In this document: positions 36,260 through 50,300 of the stretch, piece by piece | How the letters are laid out: the number at the start of each line of letters is the position of its first letter | Position numbering within the stretch: the first letter of the stretch is position 1 | From: Lithospermum erythrorhizon | Taxonomy: Eukaryota; Streptophyta; Magnoliopsida; Boraginales; Boraginaceae | Assembly: GCA_019722365.1 (NCBI GenBank) | Contig: JADFUC010000709.1 | Location: 558,001-622,000, forward strand | Direction: 5' to 3' | Length of the DNA: 64,000 nt | Position numbers and translations under genes: made by a program | The notes under the pieces: generated by a model | What the model was told of the DNA's origin: nothing | Databases searched by the model: none | The model's input: only the letters and a program-made list of their open reading frames with translations

Positions 36260-39200
36260 ATGTATGTAGTGAAGAGAGACGGGCGTCAAGAAGCGGTCCA
36301 TTTCGATAAAATAACTGCTCGGTTGAAGAAGCTGAGTTATGGGCTTAGTTCTGATCATTGTGACCCGGTTCTCGTTGCCCAGAAAGTATGTGCGGGTGTT
36401 TATAAGGGCGTTACCACTAGCCAGCTTGATGAATTGGCTGCTGAAACTGCTGCTGCTTTGACTGCTAATCATCCTGATTATGCTTCTGTATGTTTGTTTT
36501 TGAGGGAATTATGGAAAATGGTGTTTATGATTGTGTGTGATTGTTTATGGGTTTGTATGGTTTCTTGGATTAATTGTGGAAAAACGGTTTTTTATTGATG
36601 TTATTCACTGCTGATGATCCTGATTATGCTTGTGTATGTTTGTTTATGGTTAATGGGTTTGTTTGGTTTTCGGATTAATTGTAGAATATGGTGTTTTGGG
36701 GGCGTCATTGACTACCGACCATCATGATTATTCTTGTGTATGTTGGTTTACAGTTTTTGTGGTTTTTTCGATTTAGTTATGGAAAATGGTGTTTTGGGTT
36801 CGTTAATTGATACTCACCCTGATTATGATTCTGTATGTTGATTTCTGATTTTGGGGTATGGAAAACATGGTTTTTGGGGTGTTCTTATTTTGGATTTTGT
36901 TCAATTTTTTTTGTTAGTTGTTTCGGAGTTTGCAGATATTTTATCCATTGTTAGCTGTTTGAATATGATTCAGATGAATTCATGATTGAGATGATCTTAG
37001 ACAGTGTTTAAACTATTGATCTTATAGCACGGGATTGAAATTGGAACTAAATATTATATGTTGAAGTATATTTCAGAAAAAATAATCAGAAATGTGAGTA
37101 ATGAATTTATGATGGTTTACTTGTTAAACTTCATTCATGTTTGATTGATTATGGGTGGCTATAGATGTTAAACGATTTTGTATGTTCTGGATCTGCTTAT
37201 TTTGTAGGTGTTTTGATTTTTTTAACTGTTTATGGGTGATTTGTTTTCAGTTGGCTGCAAGGATTGCTGTTTCAAACCTTCACAAGAATACTAGGAAATT
37301 ATTTTCCGAGACGTAAGTGGATACTATCCATTTGAGTTGCTACCAATAGTGTTATGGTGACATATTTGATTTGCATTCCAATCCAAACTGTCAATAATTG
37401 AAAAATGATGTATGGTATTCCAGGGTTAAGGACATGTATTATCATATAAGCGAGAGATCGGGATTAAAAGCTCCTCTGATTGCAGATGATGTTTATGAAA
37501 TTATTCAGATGGTATCTATTTTATCTGTTTATTGCCATGTTAGCCACTAGCTACCAAGTCTTATGTCAATTAAATTGATAACGTTTCTTGACTTTACTTC
37601 TCCAGAATGCTGCTCGATTAGATAGTGAGATCATATATGACAGAGACTTTGACTATGATTATTTTGGTTTCAAAACCCTCGAAAGGTCTTATCTTTTGAA
37701 GATCCAAGGGAAGGTTGTTGAAAGGCCACAACATATGTTGATGAGGGTTTCTGTAGGAATTCACAAAGAAAACATTGATGCTGCAATTGAAATGTATCAT
37801 TTAATGTCTCAGAGGTGGTTCACTCATGCGTCTCCTACTCTTTTCAATGCCGGGACACCTAGACCCCAAGTAATTTTCTTTTCTGCTACTTCGGTTACAA
37901 TTAAATTAAAGCTTTACGAGGATGTTTCATTGTCCATGATCTCAAAATTTCTCAAGACTCATGGGTCTTTTATAAAATGCAATTAAGTAGTTGCTTCTTG
38001 ATATGCATGAAAGAGGATAGCATTGAAGGTATATATGATACCCTTAAGGAGTGTGCTGTTATCAGCAAATCTGCTGGAGGAATTGGTGTGTCTGTTCATA
38101 ATATCCGTGCTACTGGGAGTTATATCCGTGGAACAAATGGAAATTCCAATGGTATAGTACCAATGTTAAGGGTATTCAATGACACTGCCCGTTATGTTGA
38201 CCAAGGAGGAGGGAAGAGAAAGGGTATGTCACTGAACCATGTAGTTTAATTTGTTCTTGTTGGTTCTTTCTTTTAATATTTGCTTTTGCCATTTTCTCTA
38301 GGTGCATTTGCTGTGTATTTGGAGCCATGGCATGCAGATGTTTACGAATTTCTTGATTTGAGGAAGAACCATGGGAAGGAAGAGCTAAATATGAATAGTT
38401 TCATTGTTATATCTTGCATGTTTTATAAATCAACTGCTATGCTATCATGTTACATAATTTACTGGTACTATAACCAACTAAAATATTTTTATGGGTTTTT
38501 CATCTTTCTAGGAAGAGCAACGTGCGAGAGATTTATTTTATGCTCTCTGGATCCCTGATCTTTTCATGGAGAGAGTTCAAAATAATGACGACTGGTCCTT
38601 ATTTTGTCCAAATGAGTCGCCTGGTTTGGCAGATTGTTGGGGTAAAGAATTTGAAAATTTGTATACCCAATATGAAAAACAGGTACTCTTGATTTCCGTG
38701 TCACGTTTGTTTTACTGTATACTTATTTATTTATAACATTCTATTTCAAACATGAATTTACAGGGAAAAGCAAAGAAGGTTGTTAAAGCACAAAATCTAT
38801 GGTTTGAAATACTGAAGTCTCAAATTGAAACAGGGACTCCTTACATGTTATATAAGGTGTCTGAAAGCAATTTCCCTTCTTTCTTTGTGATCTGTAAGCA
38901 TCTGAATTTGTCAAATTAACACTCTCTTTCCAGGATACTTGCAACCGGAAAAGCAACCAGCAGAATCTTGGCACCATCAAATCTTCCAACTTGTGTACCG
39001 AGATTATTCAGTATACCAGTCCATCAGAAACTGCTGTATGTAATCTGGCATCAATCGCTTTGCCACGATATGTTAGAGAGATGGTAGGTTTTCTAAAAGA
39101 GACTCTTGGCTTTTCACTGGTACAATTTCTATCAATTATCTTTTCTGTCCTCTTGACAAGGATCCATGTTTAAATTGTTACAGGGTGTCTCAGCAGAGTC

Positions 39201-41124
39201 ACAGCCAGCAAAGCTTGTTGGAAGTAGAGGTTCCAAAAATCGTTTCTTTGACTTTGAGAAATTAGCGGAGGTTTGATTTCATGGACATGCCATCATTCCT
39301 TTCTTATGTCGTGCCAAATTGCCAATGGTATTCTATGATGCTACTTGTATTTTGCCATAATTATATATTTTTTGTTGATAGGTCACATCAATGGTTACAA
39401 AAAATCTCAACAAGATTATTGATACAAATTACTACCCAGTTGAAACTGCTATAAGATCTAATATGAGGCACAGGCCAATTGGGATTGGAGTTCAAGGTCT
39501 TGCGGACACATTCATACTGCTTGGCATGGCGTTTGATTCACCAGAGGTATAACTTTCAATCCACTTTGATCTTTACCTCGTTTTCTGTTATTAATTTTTC
39601 TGAAATTTGTCTTGTTTTGCATTTTTTAATTTGTGATGCAGGCTCAGAAGCTCAATAAAGATATCTTTGAGACCATATACTATCATGCTCTTAAAGCATC
39701 TTCTGAACTTGCTACTGTAGAAGGTCCATATGAAACCTATGAAGGAAGCCCTGTGAGCAAGGTATCTGTAAATATGCATTAGGTGTTTAAAAGCAATTTT
39801 CATCTCTGGTGTTCATATAGGGTCGTTGGTTGCCATGTAAGAGTCTTAGATTACAGTGCTACTTTAAGCTTGTTAAACCATCCCATCTAAATCAAGTGAT
39901 GTGTTTCGATTTAAATGTACCTCTATGTACCCATTAAATCTGCATACTAAATGTTTGCTCGAAGAAGTTCCATGCTTTTACTTATTAAACAACTATCCTC
40001 TGTTCTTGCATGCAAGGAGTCAAATATGTTAAAAAATCTTGATTCCCTAGAACAATTGTCCAGTAAGCACTATCGCTCACTGCATAACCTGTTCTCCAGG
40101 GAGTCCTTCAGCCAGACATGTGGGGGGTGACACCTTCCAGTCAATGGGATTGGGGTGCTCTTCGCTCAATGATATCAACAAATGGAGTAAGGAATTCACT
40201 TCTTGTAGCGCCGATGCCTACGGCTTCAACCAGTCAAATTCTTGGGAATAATGAATGTTTCGAGCCCTATACCTCCAATATATACAGCCGTCGTGTTTTA
40301 AGGTCTGATGCTAGTTTTATACCATAGGTTATAATTATTCTCCTTACGAAATTATCTGATTCCAGCTTTTGATGGTTGCAGTGGTGAATTTGTTGTGGTG
40401 AACAAACATTTGCTTCATGACTTGACTGAGATGGGTCTTTGGTCTCCTGCTGTAAAGAATCAGATTATCCATGAAGATGGTTCTGTGCAGAAGATTTCTA
40501 CAATTCCTAACGAACTCAAACTTATCTACAAGTGAGATTTGTCAATCTAATGATAGCGTAAGTTCTATATCTTGATGTCTCTGTTTAGTGTTTACTGATT
40601 TCTTCCCTTTTTATACTTGTCCAAGACTGTCTGGGAGATAAAGCAGCGAACTTTGGTTGACATGGATCGCATGTTACATTGACTCAGAGTCAGAGAGCCA
40701 AACATTCACATGGATCAACCGAATTTTGGGAAACTCACTTCCCTCCACTTTCATACTTGGTCTAATGTATACATCTGCAATACTCACCTTTTTATGATCA
40801 GTTTTTTTTACAACTTGAGACAAACATGTTAGTAATTTGCTTTTGGTTTTGTTAATTTGATGTTTAAATTTCAGGGCTTGAAGACAGGAATGTACTATTT
40901 AAGGTCTCGTGCTGCAGCAGATGCAATCAACCTACAGTTGATAGCAGCTATGTTGAAGGTCTGTATCGCCATTTTTCTAAATAATGCTTGTGAAATCTCC
41001 TTTGCTAACATAACCTTCCTTTTTCAGAACATTCAACCAAATTCCCGAGGATGACAATACTAAAATCGCCCAGATGGTTTGTTCCTTAGCAAACCGTGAT
41101 GAGTGCCTCGCTTGTGGCAGTTGA
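36260..41124 (+). CDS. RNR1: Ribonucleoside-diphosphate reductase large subunit (disrupted as sequenced)
   Basis: Class I RNR alpha subunit, which reduces NDPs to dNDPs with the R2 subunit in the cytosol. Exons: 36260-36487, 37251-37312, 37424-37511, 37606-37869, 37983-38223, 38302-38378, 38512-38682, 38764-38856, 38934-39083, 39184-39270, 39382-39546, 39642-39761, 40100-40302, 40382-40532, 40626-40766, 40875-40958 and 41038-41124, about 806 aa. Seen: ATP cone ([17 protein letters not shown]), redox Cys in [17 protein letters not shown] radical-site motif, [33 protein letters not shown] tyrosine pair, C-terminal ECLACGS. Defects: acceptor AA at 37981-37982; exon 6 donor begins GA at 38379; exon 14 donor one base short at 40533; exon 15 has indels at about 40674-40697 with in-frame TGA at 40680; exon 16 a compensated -1/+1 shift; exon 17 a frameshift. 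Exons 1-4 and 7-13 are pristine, so either assembly errors or a very young pseudogene. Confidence 0.85.
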
Positions 41125-44100
41125 AGCTCTGTATTCATGTCAAGCTCTTTGCACAATGCAGAATCGACAGGTGCTAATTTATGATGATCCTGAAGCTGAA
41201 CTGTTATTGAACCCTTTGTATAGATCATTAGGTTCTTCTTTTGTTGTTGCAGTAAGGCAGTAGTTAAGAATTGATTCTATAACTGTTACTTATGCAATTC
41301 TTGTGTGATCTTTGGCAATGGTGAAAAATGAACGCGAATTAGAGAAGTCCACATGCACCATAAACGTTTTTTTCTGTTCTCATAACTTGAGTTATATTTA
41401 GAGGCTTACATTGAATTGTACATAATGCTTGCAAATGACGTTTGAAATTGCATCTTATTAATTAGTTTCTTTTGTAATAGAGATCTTTCATTAAATGCTA
41501 ATATCAATCCTCCTATTAATTAATTTTTTTGGCTAAATATCTTTCATTAAATGCTAATATCAACATTAAATTCTTTTCTAAACTCAAAAACTCTCGCAAA
41601 ATAGCAAATTCGAAGTTAAGGAGCCACAATCAAACTCAAAATAAAAATGAAAAATGGTGGAAAATAGCAAAACATAAGTAGGTACTTTTTTGAACCATTA
41701 GAATACTAATTCAGTTGAATTTTTTCAATTTAAAGTAAAATACCATGTTGAAATTGAAAAAATATGGTTGAACTGCTTTGGATTATGTTGCATTTTGTTT
41801 GATGGAGTATTAAATGTGTGATAGTCATTGTTGTTTGGAATTGCCAAGCTTTTCATAAATCAATTTATCAGCTTGCATGATTTATTTCAAGATGCTTCAA
41901 ACCTAGAGTGCACTGCGAACTGCCAGTATTTTTCTAACGTATATGTTTGTATTTAAATGATTGGATTATTCCAATCAAGCAAGATTCTGTTAAGATTCCG
42001 ATATGCTCAATTTCTTTAAATTTAATGGGTATACGATTTCGATTTAATATAATACCATGTATGACTATATAATGGTATTATTGTAATGCTAATATATATC
42101 ATATCCACAACACAAATTGTATATCATACATATTTTCATATAAAATAAAAATCACTTTGATATTTTGTACCATCTATATTATCCAATACCATATCAATGC
42201 ATATAATGAGTTTTATTATAAGAAAATATTGTGTATCCTCGTATACTATATTCTTGAATATAATTGTATCTGCTGATTGAATATAATACCATGTATGACT
42301 ATTTGTTAATGTATGTAATTTGATTATTTTAGTTGGAGGTATTTTATTATGCATTTTGAATTCCATAAATAATTAATGTACTACTCATATATGAAAATAA
42401 TGAATGTATTTATGTGGTCTAGAAATTTATATGAGTGTAATGATTATTTGGTTTTATTTCATAAAATACCATAGTGGTATACCACATAATCATTACATAT
42501 GTTATTGGATATGTATTTTGTGTTTTGATACTATTACCTAACGACACACACTAATCATCGTCCAATATCCACGATTAACTCAGTATTTGGTAGCATTTAT
42601 AAGACGTAGAGATCGGAAGAAACTGGTTGAAAACAAATGAAAATCGATTATTGAATGCTTATGAATTTTCTTTAATACAATTCTATGTGAATATATGTTA
42701 TTTTTTCTGCCTCTATTTTATATCATTTTCTAATATATTCACGATCCCATTAAATCGTATACCATTATTATAAAAGCATGATTTCAAGACTCATCATACA
42801 TACCATACCCATAAGAAAAAATTAGATTTCAAACATAATCATTATAAATTTTTCACATCATCTAACAACACTATCATATTGTAATGTTATTTTTAGCGAT
42901 GGTATTACATACCATACTCGAGTATCAATATGGTATTATTAACATATTCAAGTATAAAAATACACTGTGATGTAATCAAATTTAATAGCGATTTTCTAAA
43001 ACTTATGCATACCATTGTTAAAAATATAACGGTATTTTAGTATCGCCGATGCATTACCATATCCAAACACACCATACAATTTAAACGTAAGCTTACATGA
43101 AAATTAACTTGATATTTTTCAGATTTATTTGAAGATTTGAGAGAATTTTTTGATTGATTTTAAATTGTTTCAAAACTAAGACGCGATAGACGATTACATA
43201 AAATCTAAAGCAATTTCAAATTAAATAGATCTAAAATGCAAGCTCCAAAACGTAAAAGGAAAACAAAAATTAAATGGAGCAAAATAAGCAGACGGTATAC
43301 GCTATTATCTCGATCTTCGCCTATTTTAGTAAATTAAAAAATCAATTTCGAACCGTCTTATCGCATATTAATCATTGGATCAGAAAGTGAGTGATTCAAT
43401 AATCAAGATTATATTAAACACCATTTAAGCATATAAAAATAAGCATGTAAGAAAAAACTCGTATTTCACATATACTTATTCATAAATGAATATTACTAGG
43501 AGTATTTCATATTCTGGACTACTATTAAGGCTGTTCTTTAATGTTTTCACTAAAAATTGGAGTAATTTGTTAAAGCATAGTCTTAAGTCTTATCATGGAA
43601 CATTCAACATTATATCTGACTATGTCAAAGTTGACAAAGTGGTGTGCTCTCATGCTAACAGGCTGGGTTGCTAACTCATGCTAACAATACTTAACTTACG
43701 GGAAGGGGATCGCTCTAAGCTCAATTAATTATTTATCCATTAAGTCTCATTTAATATCCAAACAAATATAACAGATTTTTCATCATTAATCACAACTTTT
43801 TTTTACTTATCCACTAGAAATCTCCCAACCATCATCATCTTCTATAAAAGTTAAAGACAATTGTTCCATTAAATAATCATTTTTTCGAGCTTAGTTATCA
43901 TATTGAATCTTCAATTTATCATATTTTATGCTCGCTCATAATCTGTGATATGCAAAGGTATGTTTGCGTAGCTTCAATTTAATCCGAGTTCCTTAATTGC
44001 TATTTTGTAATTTATTTTATGTTAGTTAATCCATTTTGTTGTTTTGTTTTGCGCATTGATTCCTTTGATTTTTTCTGTATCGTTAAGGATAAGGTTGATT

Positions 44101-44639
44101 GATGCTTTCAACAAACTCATTTATTTCTCCAGAGTGTATCGTAAACCGAACTAGTTTATTTTATTTATATTTGTTTATTTTCTAGCACTTCGTTGCTCAC
44201 TTTTTTATTCATGCTTTATGATTTTAAATAAATATAAAAGGTTGGATTCAATTGATTTATCGATTTGTAAGTATCTTTGTATTCGGGATCTAAGCATTTG
44301 TATACATGTTTCAAAGAATTTAAGTTATTTATATGATTTTGTTGTTTCATATTAGTTTTTAAGTTAACTGGTGAGTACGTTTCAGATAATTGTTTTTGAA
44401 AGATAGACTCTGCATGTTGTTTGATTGTGATAATGTACGTGTGGATAGTGATTTTTTTAATGTAATGATGCCATCACTAAGTCCCCTGAATTCTAAATAC
44501 AAGTGATCATGAATTTCATGAGTATTTCATCGTAGAGGCTTTACATAATACGGGCTAAGCAGTAATGTAAAATCGAGAAAGTAGTATCACTGCTATATGT
44601 ACTATTATTGTAATAAACAATGATTTAATAGAATAGTTT
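41125..44639. other. AT-rich intergenic DNA with ATACCAT-rich repeats
   Basis: After the RNR1 3' flank the sequence turns strongly AT-rich. A 23-base word containing ATAATACCATGTATGACTAT is present identically at 42046-42068 and 42280-42302. Many ATACCAT words, often as imperfect palindromes (for example CATAGTGGTATACC near 42470), occur between 42040 and 43070. This looks like a decayed non-autonomous element. No gene is recognised; the frames at 42136-42366 (minus) and 43486-43674 (plus) look random. Confidence 0.4.
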
Positions 44640-44853
44640 AAATGATCCGTTCTATTAAATGATGCTGGTAAGATGTTGCTACCAATTGTGTTAAAAAAGC
44701 TGGCCATGCAAGCGAAGAGAGGAACGGTTTTGCTACGGTCTATTTTATATGTTTTGAGAAGAAGATACGTTATTTCTTTGGGAGGATACACATAATCATG
44801 ATTTGCATCCTCCAGAGTTGGCTCACTTTATTCGTTCGAAGAGGCAAATTTAG
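44640..44853 (+). pseudogene. FAR1-like / MULE-type zinc-finger domain fragment
   Basis: Bases 44791-44850 encode HNHDLHPPELAHFIRSKRQI and are followed at once by TAG. HNH followed by a Leu/Pro stretch and a Ser-x-Arg block is the end of the FAR1 DNA-binding domain of FAR1/FHY3 proteins and Mutator-like transposases. Upstream, 44690-44790 would hold the earlier cysteines but is out of frame and decayed. No transposase core could be assembled downstream. Treat as a relic; likelihood moderate. Confidence 0.4.
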
Positions 44854-47338
44854 CTTTATTTATCTTGGGCGGGTTGCTTATCGAGGCAATAAAAAATGTT
44901 GGCAATGCCTCTGATAAGCATCTAAGCATGAGCTTTTATTTGCCAAAGATTCGGGGGATACACTGTCGGTTTTTCTAAAATTGATATGTCTCTGAATTTG
45001 GAAAGCATTTGCTCCTGGCTGACATTAATTTAATCTCGCATTTGTTCTCGGCCCTTTTTTCTACCATATTCAATAATAAGATTCTGATTATAAATATCTT
45101 TTTCAGACATGACGCAAGACATCATGCGTATTTCAAGGGATAAGCGAGTTTGATACAACGCTGTAACAAACAAATGAATACTTCCCATTAGGTACATTTT
45201 CTTTTCGATTTGTATGATCGTAGTATATAACATCCAAATTTCTCTCTAATTTAGTATATATGTGCTCTCGCTCAGCTTACTAATAACAACTATTTTGTTT
45301 TGATATTTATTTAAGTTTTATTTTCTGATTCACCACAACCGTCAAAGTTGTATTTTGGTGTCAGATTACTGCATTTATCGTTTAGTAATACATTTGAATG
45401 CTTTTTCATGTGTTTCTCAAATGTAATGGGGTAAGAGACTTATGACTGTTCATCACTATGTGCAACAATGAGGAAATCGATGGTCGCTGTAGTGTTTTCA
45501 TGGCCTACGCCTCCCGCTATATATGCCAAAATGTCATAAGAGTTCGGTGGGGTAGTTTAAAGAAACAGTTCTTCACAAATTTTCACTATTTGATCAAATG
45601 GACGCATTTAGGTCAATACTTAAGATAATTGGAAGTTACGATTGATTAAATGTTCTTTAAATATAGATGGTCAGATTTGATATATCCATTTAGGACAACA
45701 ACATCGGCCAGCACCATTTTAATCAGTTGGTTTGAAAGTTAATGTTAGCCGAGTCGCTTAGTCTTCCTTCGACACGTTAGCATTAAATATTCATTAGCTC
45801 GCTTTTTCACAATTTCAATATCATGCTCGATCACAAGCCTTTCTGCAAATTAATGAGTGTTTTCTCGAGTCGACGATTTTCCTTCCATTAGGTTTAATCA
45901 TTCTTTCATTGTAGCTGTGTCATAGATACTCCTCCATTTAACCTCTTCAAGAACAATACTCTAATTCCTTTATACTTTGTTTGACCTTTGATGAATCCAC
46001 TACGGGTTCAACGAGGATGTCAGATTATATAAAAGATCACTGAGAAATGTGGAATGGGTTTGTAGCTTGTCGAAAGTTTGTAATAACGGGATATTTTGTG
46101 GTTATCTCGAAGGTTAGATATTTTGGGTTCGTCCATCATGCGTATTTATGTTATCATATCTGTATAAATATTTGCTTAGACATGGACAAAGAATGTATAT
46201 ACGGTCATTACCGAAAACCGACGGCAATCGTTTCTTCACTATTTTCTCTTCACATCAAAGTTTACTGCTCTTTTCAATGATTCGCATTTAGCCTGATTGT
46301 ATAGACTACCACATACCTTTCTTACGAATAAGTCAACGATGAATAATCTGTGGCCGAATAACGCCTAATTTTATCTTCACATCTTGCTCCTCCAGCTTCA
46401 ATTCACTATATCTACAAATGACTTTTAAGTCAGGTTATGCTAACATTTTTCCTTCATTTGTTTACCATCATTCTTTCAACTGCTCATAAGTGAATTTAGA
46501 GGTCTCCTCGCTTAAGTCCATGACTAAAAAGAGTAATCCTATCACATTGTTAAAAGCATAAACCGAAAGAAAACGCTATCCAGCACAGAAATGTATTACC
46601 TAAAAAAAGCAAGGATCAAGTATCATGAAGGAATGATGAATTATTATTGAGAAGTAATATTTGTTTTATTTTTCTCAAACATTAGCTATCGATATACACA
46701 AATTTGAACTAGGAATTTGACGCAGAGTACTTATACTGGGCTTGGTTTCATGAAATGGATTTGGTTTCATCAATTTGGATGCAGAGGTCTATATACTCTC
46801 GTTTATGTTTCGTCTTGAAATGCAGAAAATATTATATACTCAATTTCTTATTCATTTTATACATGATTGTCAATAGGTTTACAAAATCACTTCGTAGAGT
46901 AATTACTTTAGTTATATATGTACTCAAATATTTTCTCGAATAGAAGAGTAGTGTAGCTCGGATACTTTTAACCAATCAGTTATATGCATTTTAATATCCT
47001 GCTTATGGATCATATATGAACACGTTACATTCTATAAACACATTAATTAACTACTATGAAACTAATAAACAATAATGATTGGCTTAACAAATTCATACGA
47101 TTAAGACCAATACGCTAGAATTTTAATGCCGAAACAAAAGAGATCAAACCAACAATGTGGAGGCTTGTGCCTAACACATCAACTATCAACTACTATTCGA
47201 CTATCAACCAGCAATGTATGTAATTCGCTATAAATATTTATATTTTCTTTCTTCTTTTCAACCTTCTTCATCTCGATCCTCCCATGGCCTTTTAAGAGAT
47301 TTTGTAAGGCCATTGAACTGATTTTTTAAAATTCATGA
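44854..47338. other. Probable decayed transposon DNA
   Basis: Mixed composition, no intact frame. Plus-strand frames at 46047-46280 and 46755-46943 are short. Position between a FAR1-like fragment and an Ulp1-type relic suggests the body of one or two Mutator-like elements, but I could not recognise a transposase catalytic block. Confidence 0.3.
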
Positions 47339-50300
47339 TCATGTTTCACCTCCGTATTCAATCATTTCCTTCTTGTTATATACAGTTAGATTATTCCAAC
47401 TTGTGAATGACACCATTTCTCTTCCTTGACCATCCCATTCCTCAATATACTTCAAGACAAACCATCCACAAGCATTCAGAGTTTCAGCTGTCATGCGCAT
47501 CGCGGATCTCCCAAACCACCCATTATGCTAGTTTTATGTTCCCACCCTGATTTAACGGAGTTTAGCACCGATCTAAACATAGCTCACCGCTCTCCACCCC
47601 GCTTTAGTAATTGAATTTCTTTATTATTCGTATTCATTTGATTCTTTCCATTCAACACAAATAATGAAAAGATTTATAGATCACCGGGTAGGCAACTAAA
47701 ATTAGTTGGACAAAACTGCTAGTTTTTATATCGAGTATGCGAATTGTTAAATTTTATTTAGCAAATGCAACTGTTATTCCACTCTTCTTAAGGAAGTCAT
47801 CCTCTCATAGGTATATATTTCAATGATTCTCAAGAATCTGTAATGTTTTTGAATATCCCACTCAACAAATCCTTTCAAATTTACTTATATAGTCTCAATT
47901 TCAATGTGACAAGAAATAATAGAGTACATATATTAAAGGCACGAACACAAAATACTCAATCGCTTAAATTTCTTTATCATATACACATATATATACATAT
48001 ACCTCAATATACATTATGTGGTGTCTTAATCAACAAATTAATATGCGCTTAATAATTTCAGAGTAATTAATAGACAATAAGAGTCCCACTGTCAAAAAAG
48101 CATAAACTCAGCCTTTCCATTGCCTGTACCCAATTGGTTCTGATATTCATTTCCCAGATATTTATCTAGATCTCAAGAGTCATTGAAATACTCAGACTTC
48201 AGATAATTTTCTCTATCCGTATTCTAACCCCTAAATGTCCATTCCTCCGAACAACACTCTCATCCCCGCACAATAATCACAAAATTTGTTGGGTCAAATG
48301 AATCCTGCCATATATGTATATTTCATTTATATGTTATTATTTTACATCCTTTTCTTATCATAATGATAATTCAATAGCTTTTTCTCCTCCAGAGAAAGTT
48401 TAAGAACGATGGTTGTTACTTTTTCCAAACGGTGTTTTTTGTACTTCCGACTTTGCCCCTATTCGAACACCTTCTCTTCAAATTTAGTCAAAAGCTGCTT
48501 TTCACCTCAGAATCAATGTCCATTCTATTAACTTGCTCAATTCTGTCTTTCCAGTTTTTCTGGGGCTTTTTCCCCAAGTAATATCACATCCATCTATAAG
48601 TTTGTCCAGTTCCTCCCGTACCTGATTATCCATCATCACAAAACCATCATTGTTGGATTACATTTCCGCTTCACTTCACCACGAGGGTCTCTATTTTATA
48701 AACCAGTCACCCACAAAGTCGGCCTTCGGACTCTTCCTGACCTTCGACTCTTACGATCATAATTTTGAATATTCAAAACAGAAGTCACTTTGGAATATTC
48801 CTTGACCTCCGAGTCTTATCATCCATATTCGAGCATCAAATCAAATTTCTTTGACCTTCCCTTAGACTCCTCCTTGAGCTCCAGCGATTTATTTTGCATA
48901 TTCAAAACCTGACTCAACCTTGGATCTCCTTCTCGACTCCTCCGAGTCTACCATCGATTTTTGCATATTCGATACCAAATCACACTTCCTCGATTCTTCC
49001 TCGGGGATTTCTATCAAGCAATGCCGCTTCATACATCTCATGGTGAGTTATATTAGTATTTGAAAATGAAAGCATAATACACTAATAAGTACAAAGAGTA
49101 TACATGAATGTTATTCAGAGTACACATATAATAATACATACACATATACATGCCATACATATACATATACATACATATACATACATATTACATCTCGAAT
49201 CAAGGTATACATATACACACATACGTGTCAATCAGAGATATACATATACATCTCTCAATCAAGATACATATACATTACACATCTCTCAACTGAGTAAAGA
49301 TATACACACACATATTAAAACCCCAGTCAATGCATATTATTATACACATACATCCGTCAATTCCAGCATATACATTTATTATTATAGATATTGTGATATG
49401 TACTCGTGAGCGCCTGATCATCAGATTTTGTATGTATATTAAAGTACATATGTATATGTGTACACTTCCTCGACTCTTCCTGATTCTCTTCATCGCTAAT
49501 GCCGGCTTATGACATCTGCTTTTATGAAATATATTAGTATTTGAAAATGAAAGTATACTATTATCCACAATGAGTTCTACGTATATACATATACTCGTTA
49601 TTCAGAGTTCATATACATATACATATACATTCTAAATCAATGTATACATATACATATATTCAATCTTTACATACATATACACACATATATACATATATTT
49701 ATATTTTACTCCTGTGAGCGTATATGTGATATGTACTCTAGAGTATATGTGTATATATGTATGTATTATTATATATATGTATTTAATATGCTACATATCT
49801 CTCAATCAGAGATGGGATATACATATACTCTCATTCATTTAATTAATGTGATATGTATATGTAATTTCATAATGGAACTATCTTTTAAGATTATGAGAAT
49901 TGGTCGAAATAGTCCTAAATAAACACATATATTCTCATTTATTTAATTAATGTATATATACTAGAAATACACTCACCTAGTCTTCCTTTTACTCAATCTT
50001 GAGCCAATCGTTTTTCCTTTTACTGGCTTTCAAGTTCTTCTTCTCTTCATTTTCAATTCATGCAGATAGTCATTCATGCTCTCATGTCTTAGTTGCATAA
50101 ATAAATGTATTGACATTGTTCCAAACTCTCAGACGATTTGTCTGCTCAACTTTTCCAACACCAATTTAATACTCCGATTTCATTCCCGATTTGAACATCT
50201 CCGCGAGTCATCTTCTTCCTATAACATTTCCAACTTTTCCTTGCCAATTTGTCAAATTTGGCCGCATTTGTCTCGATGTCCTCTTTGCATGCTGTCTAAT

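Noticed and set aside
42880..43070. ATACCAT words considered as a CRISPR-like or regular array
   Set aside because: Spacing is irregular, spacers are AT-rich and the context is a plant nuclear genome.
49104..49409. 101-codon His/Ile/Tyr-rich plus frame
   Set aside because: Plain translation of the ATACAT microsatellite.
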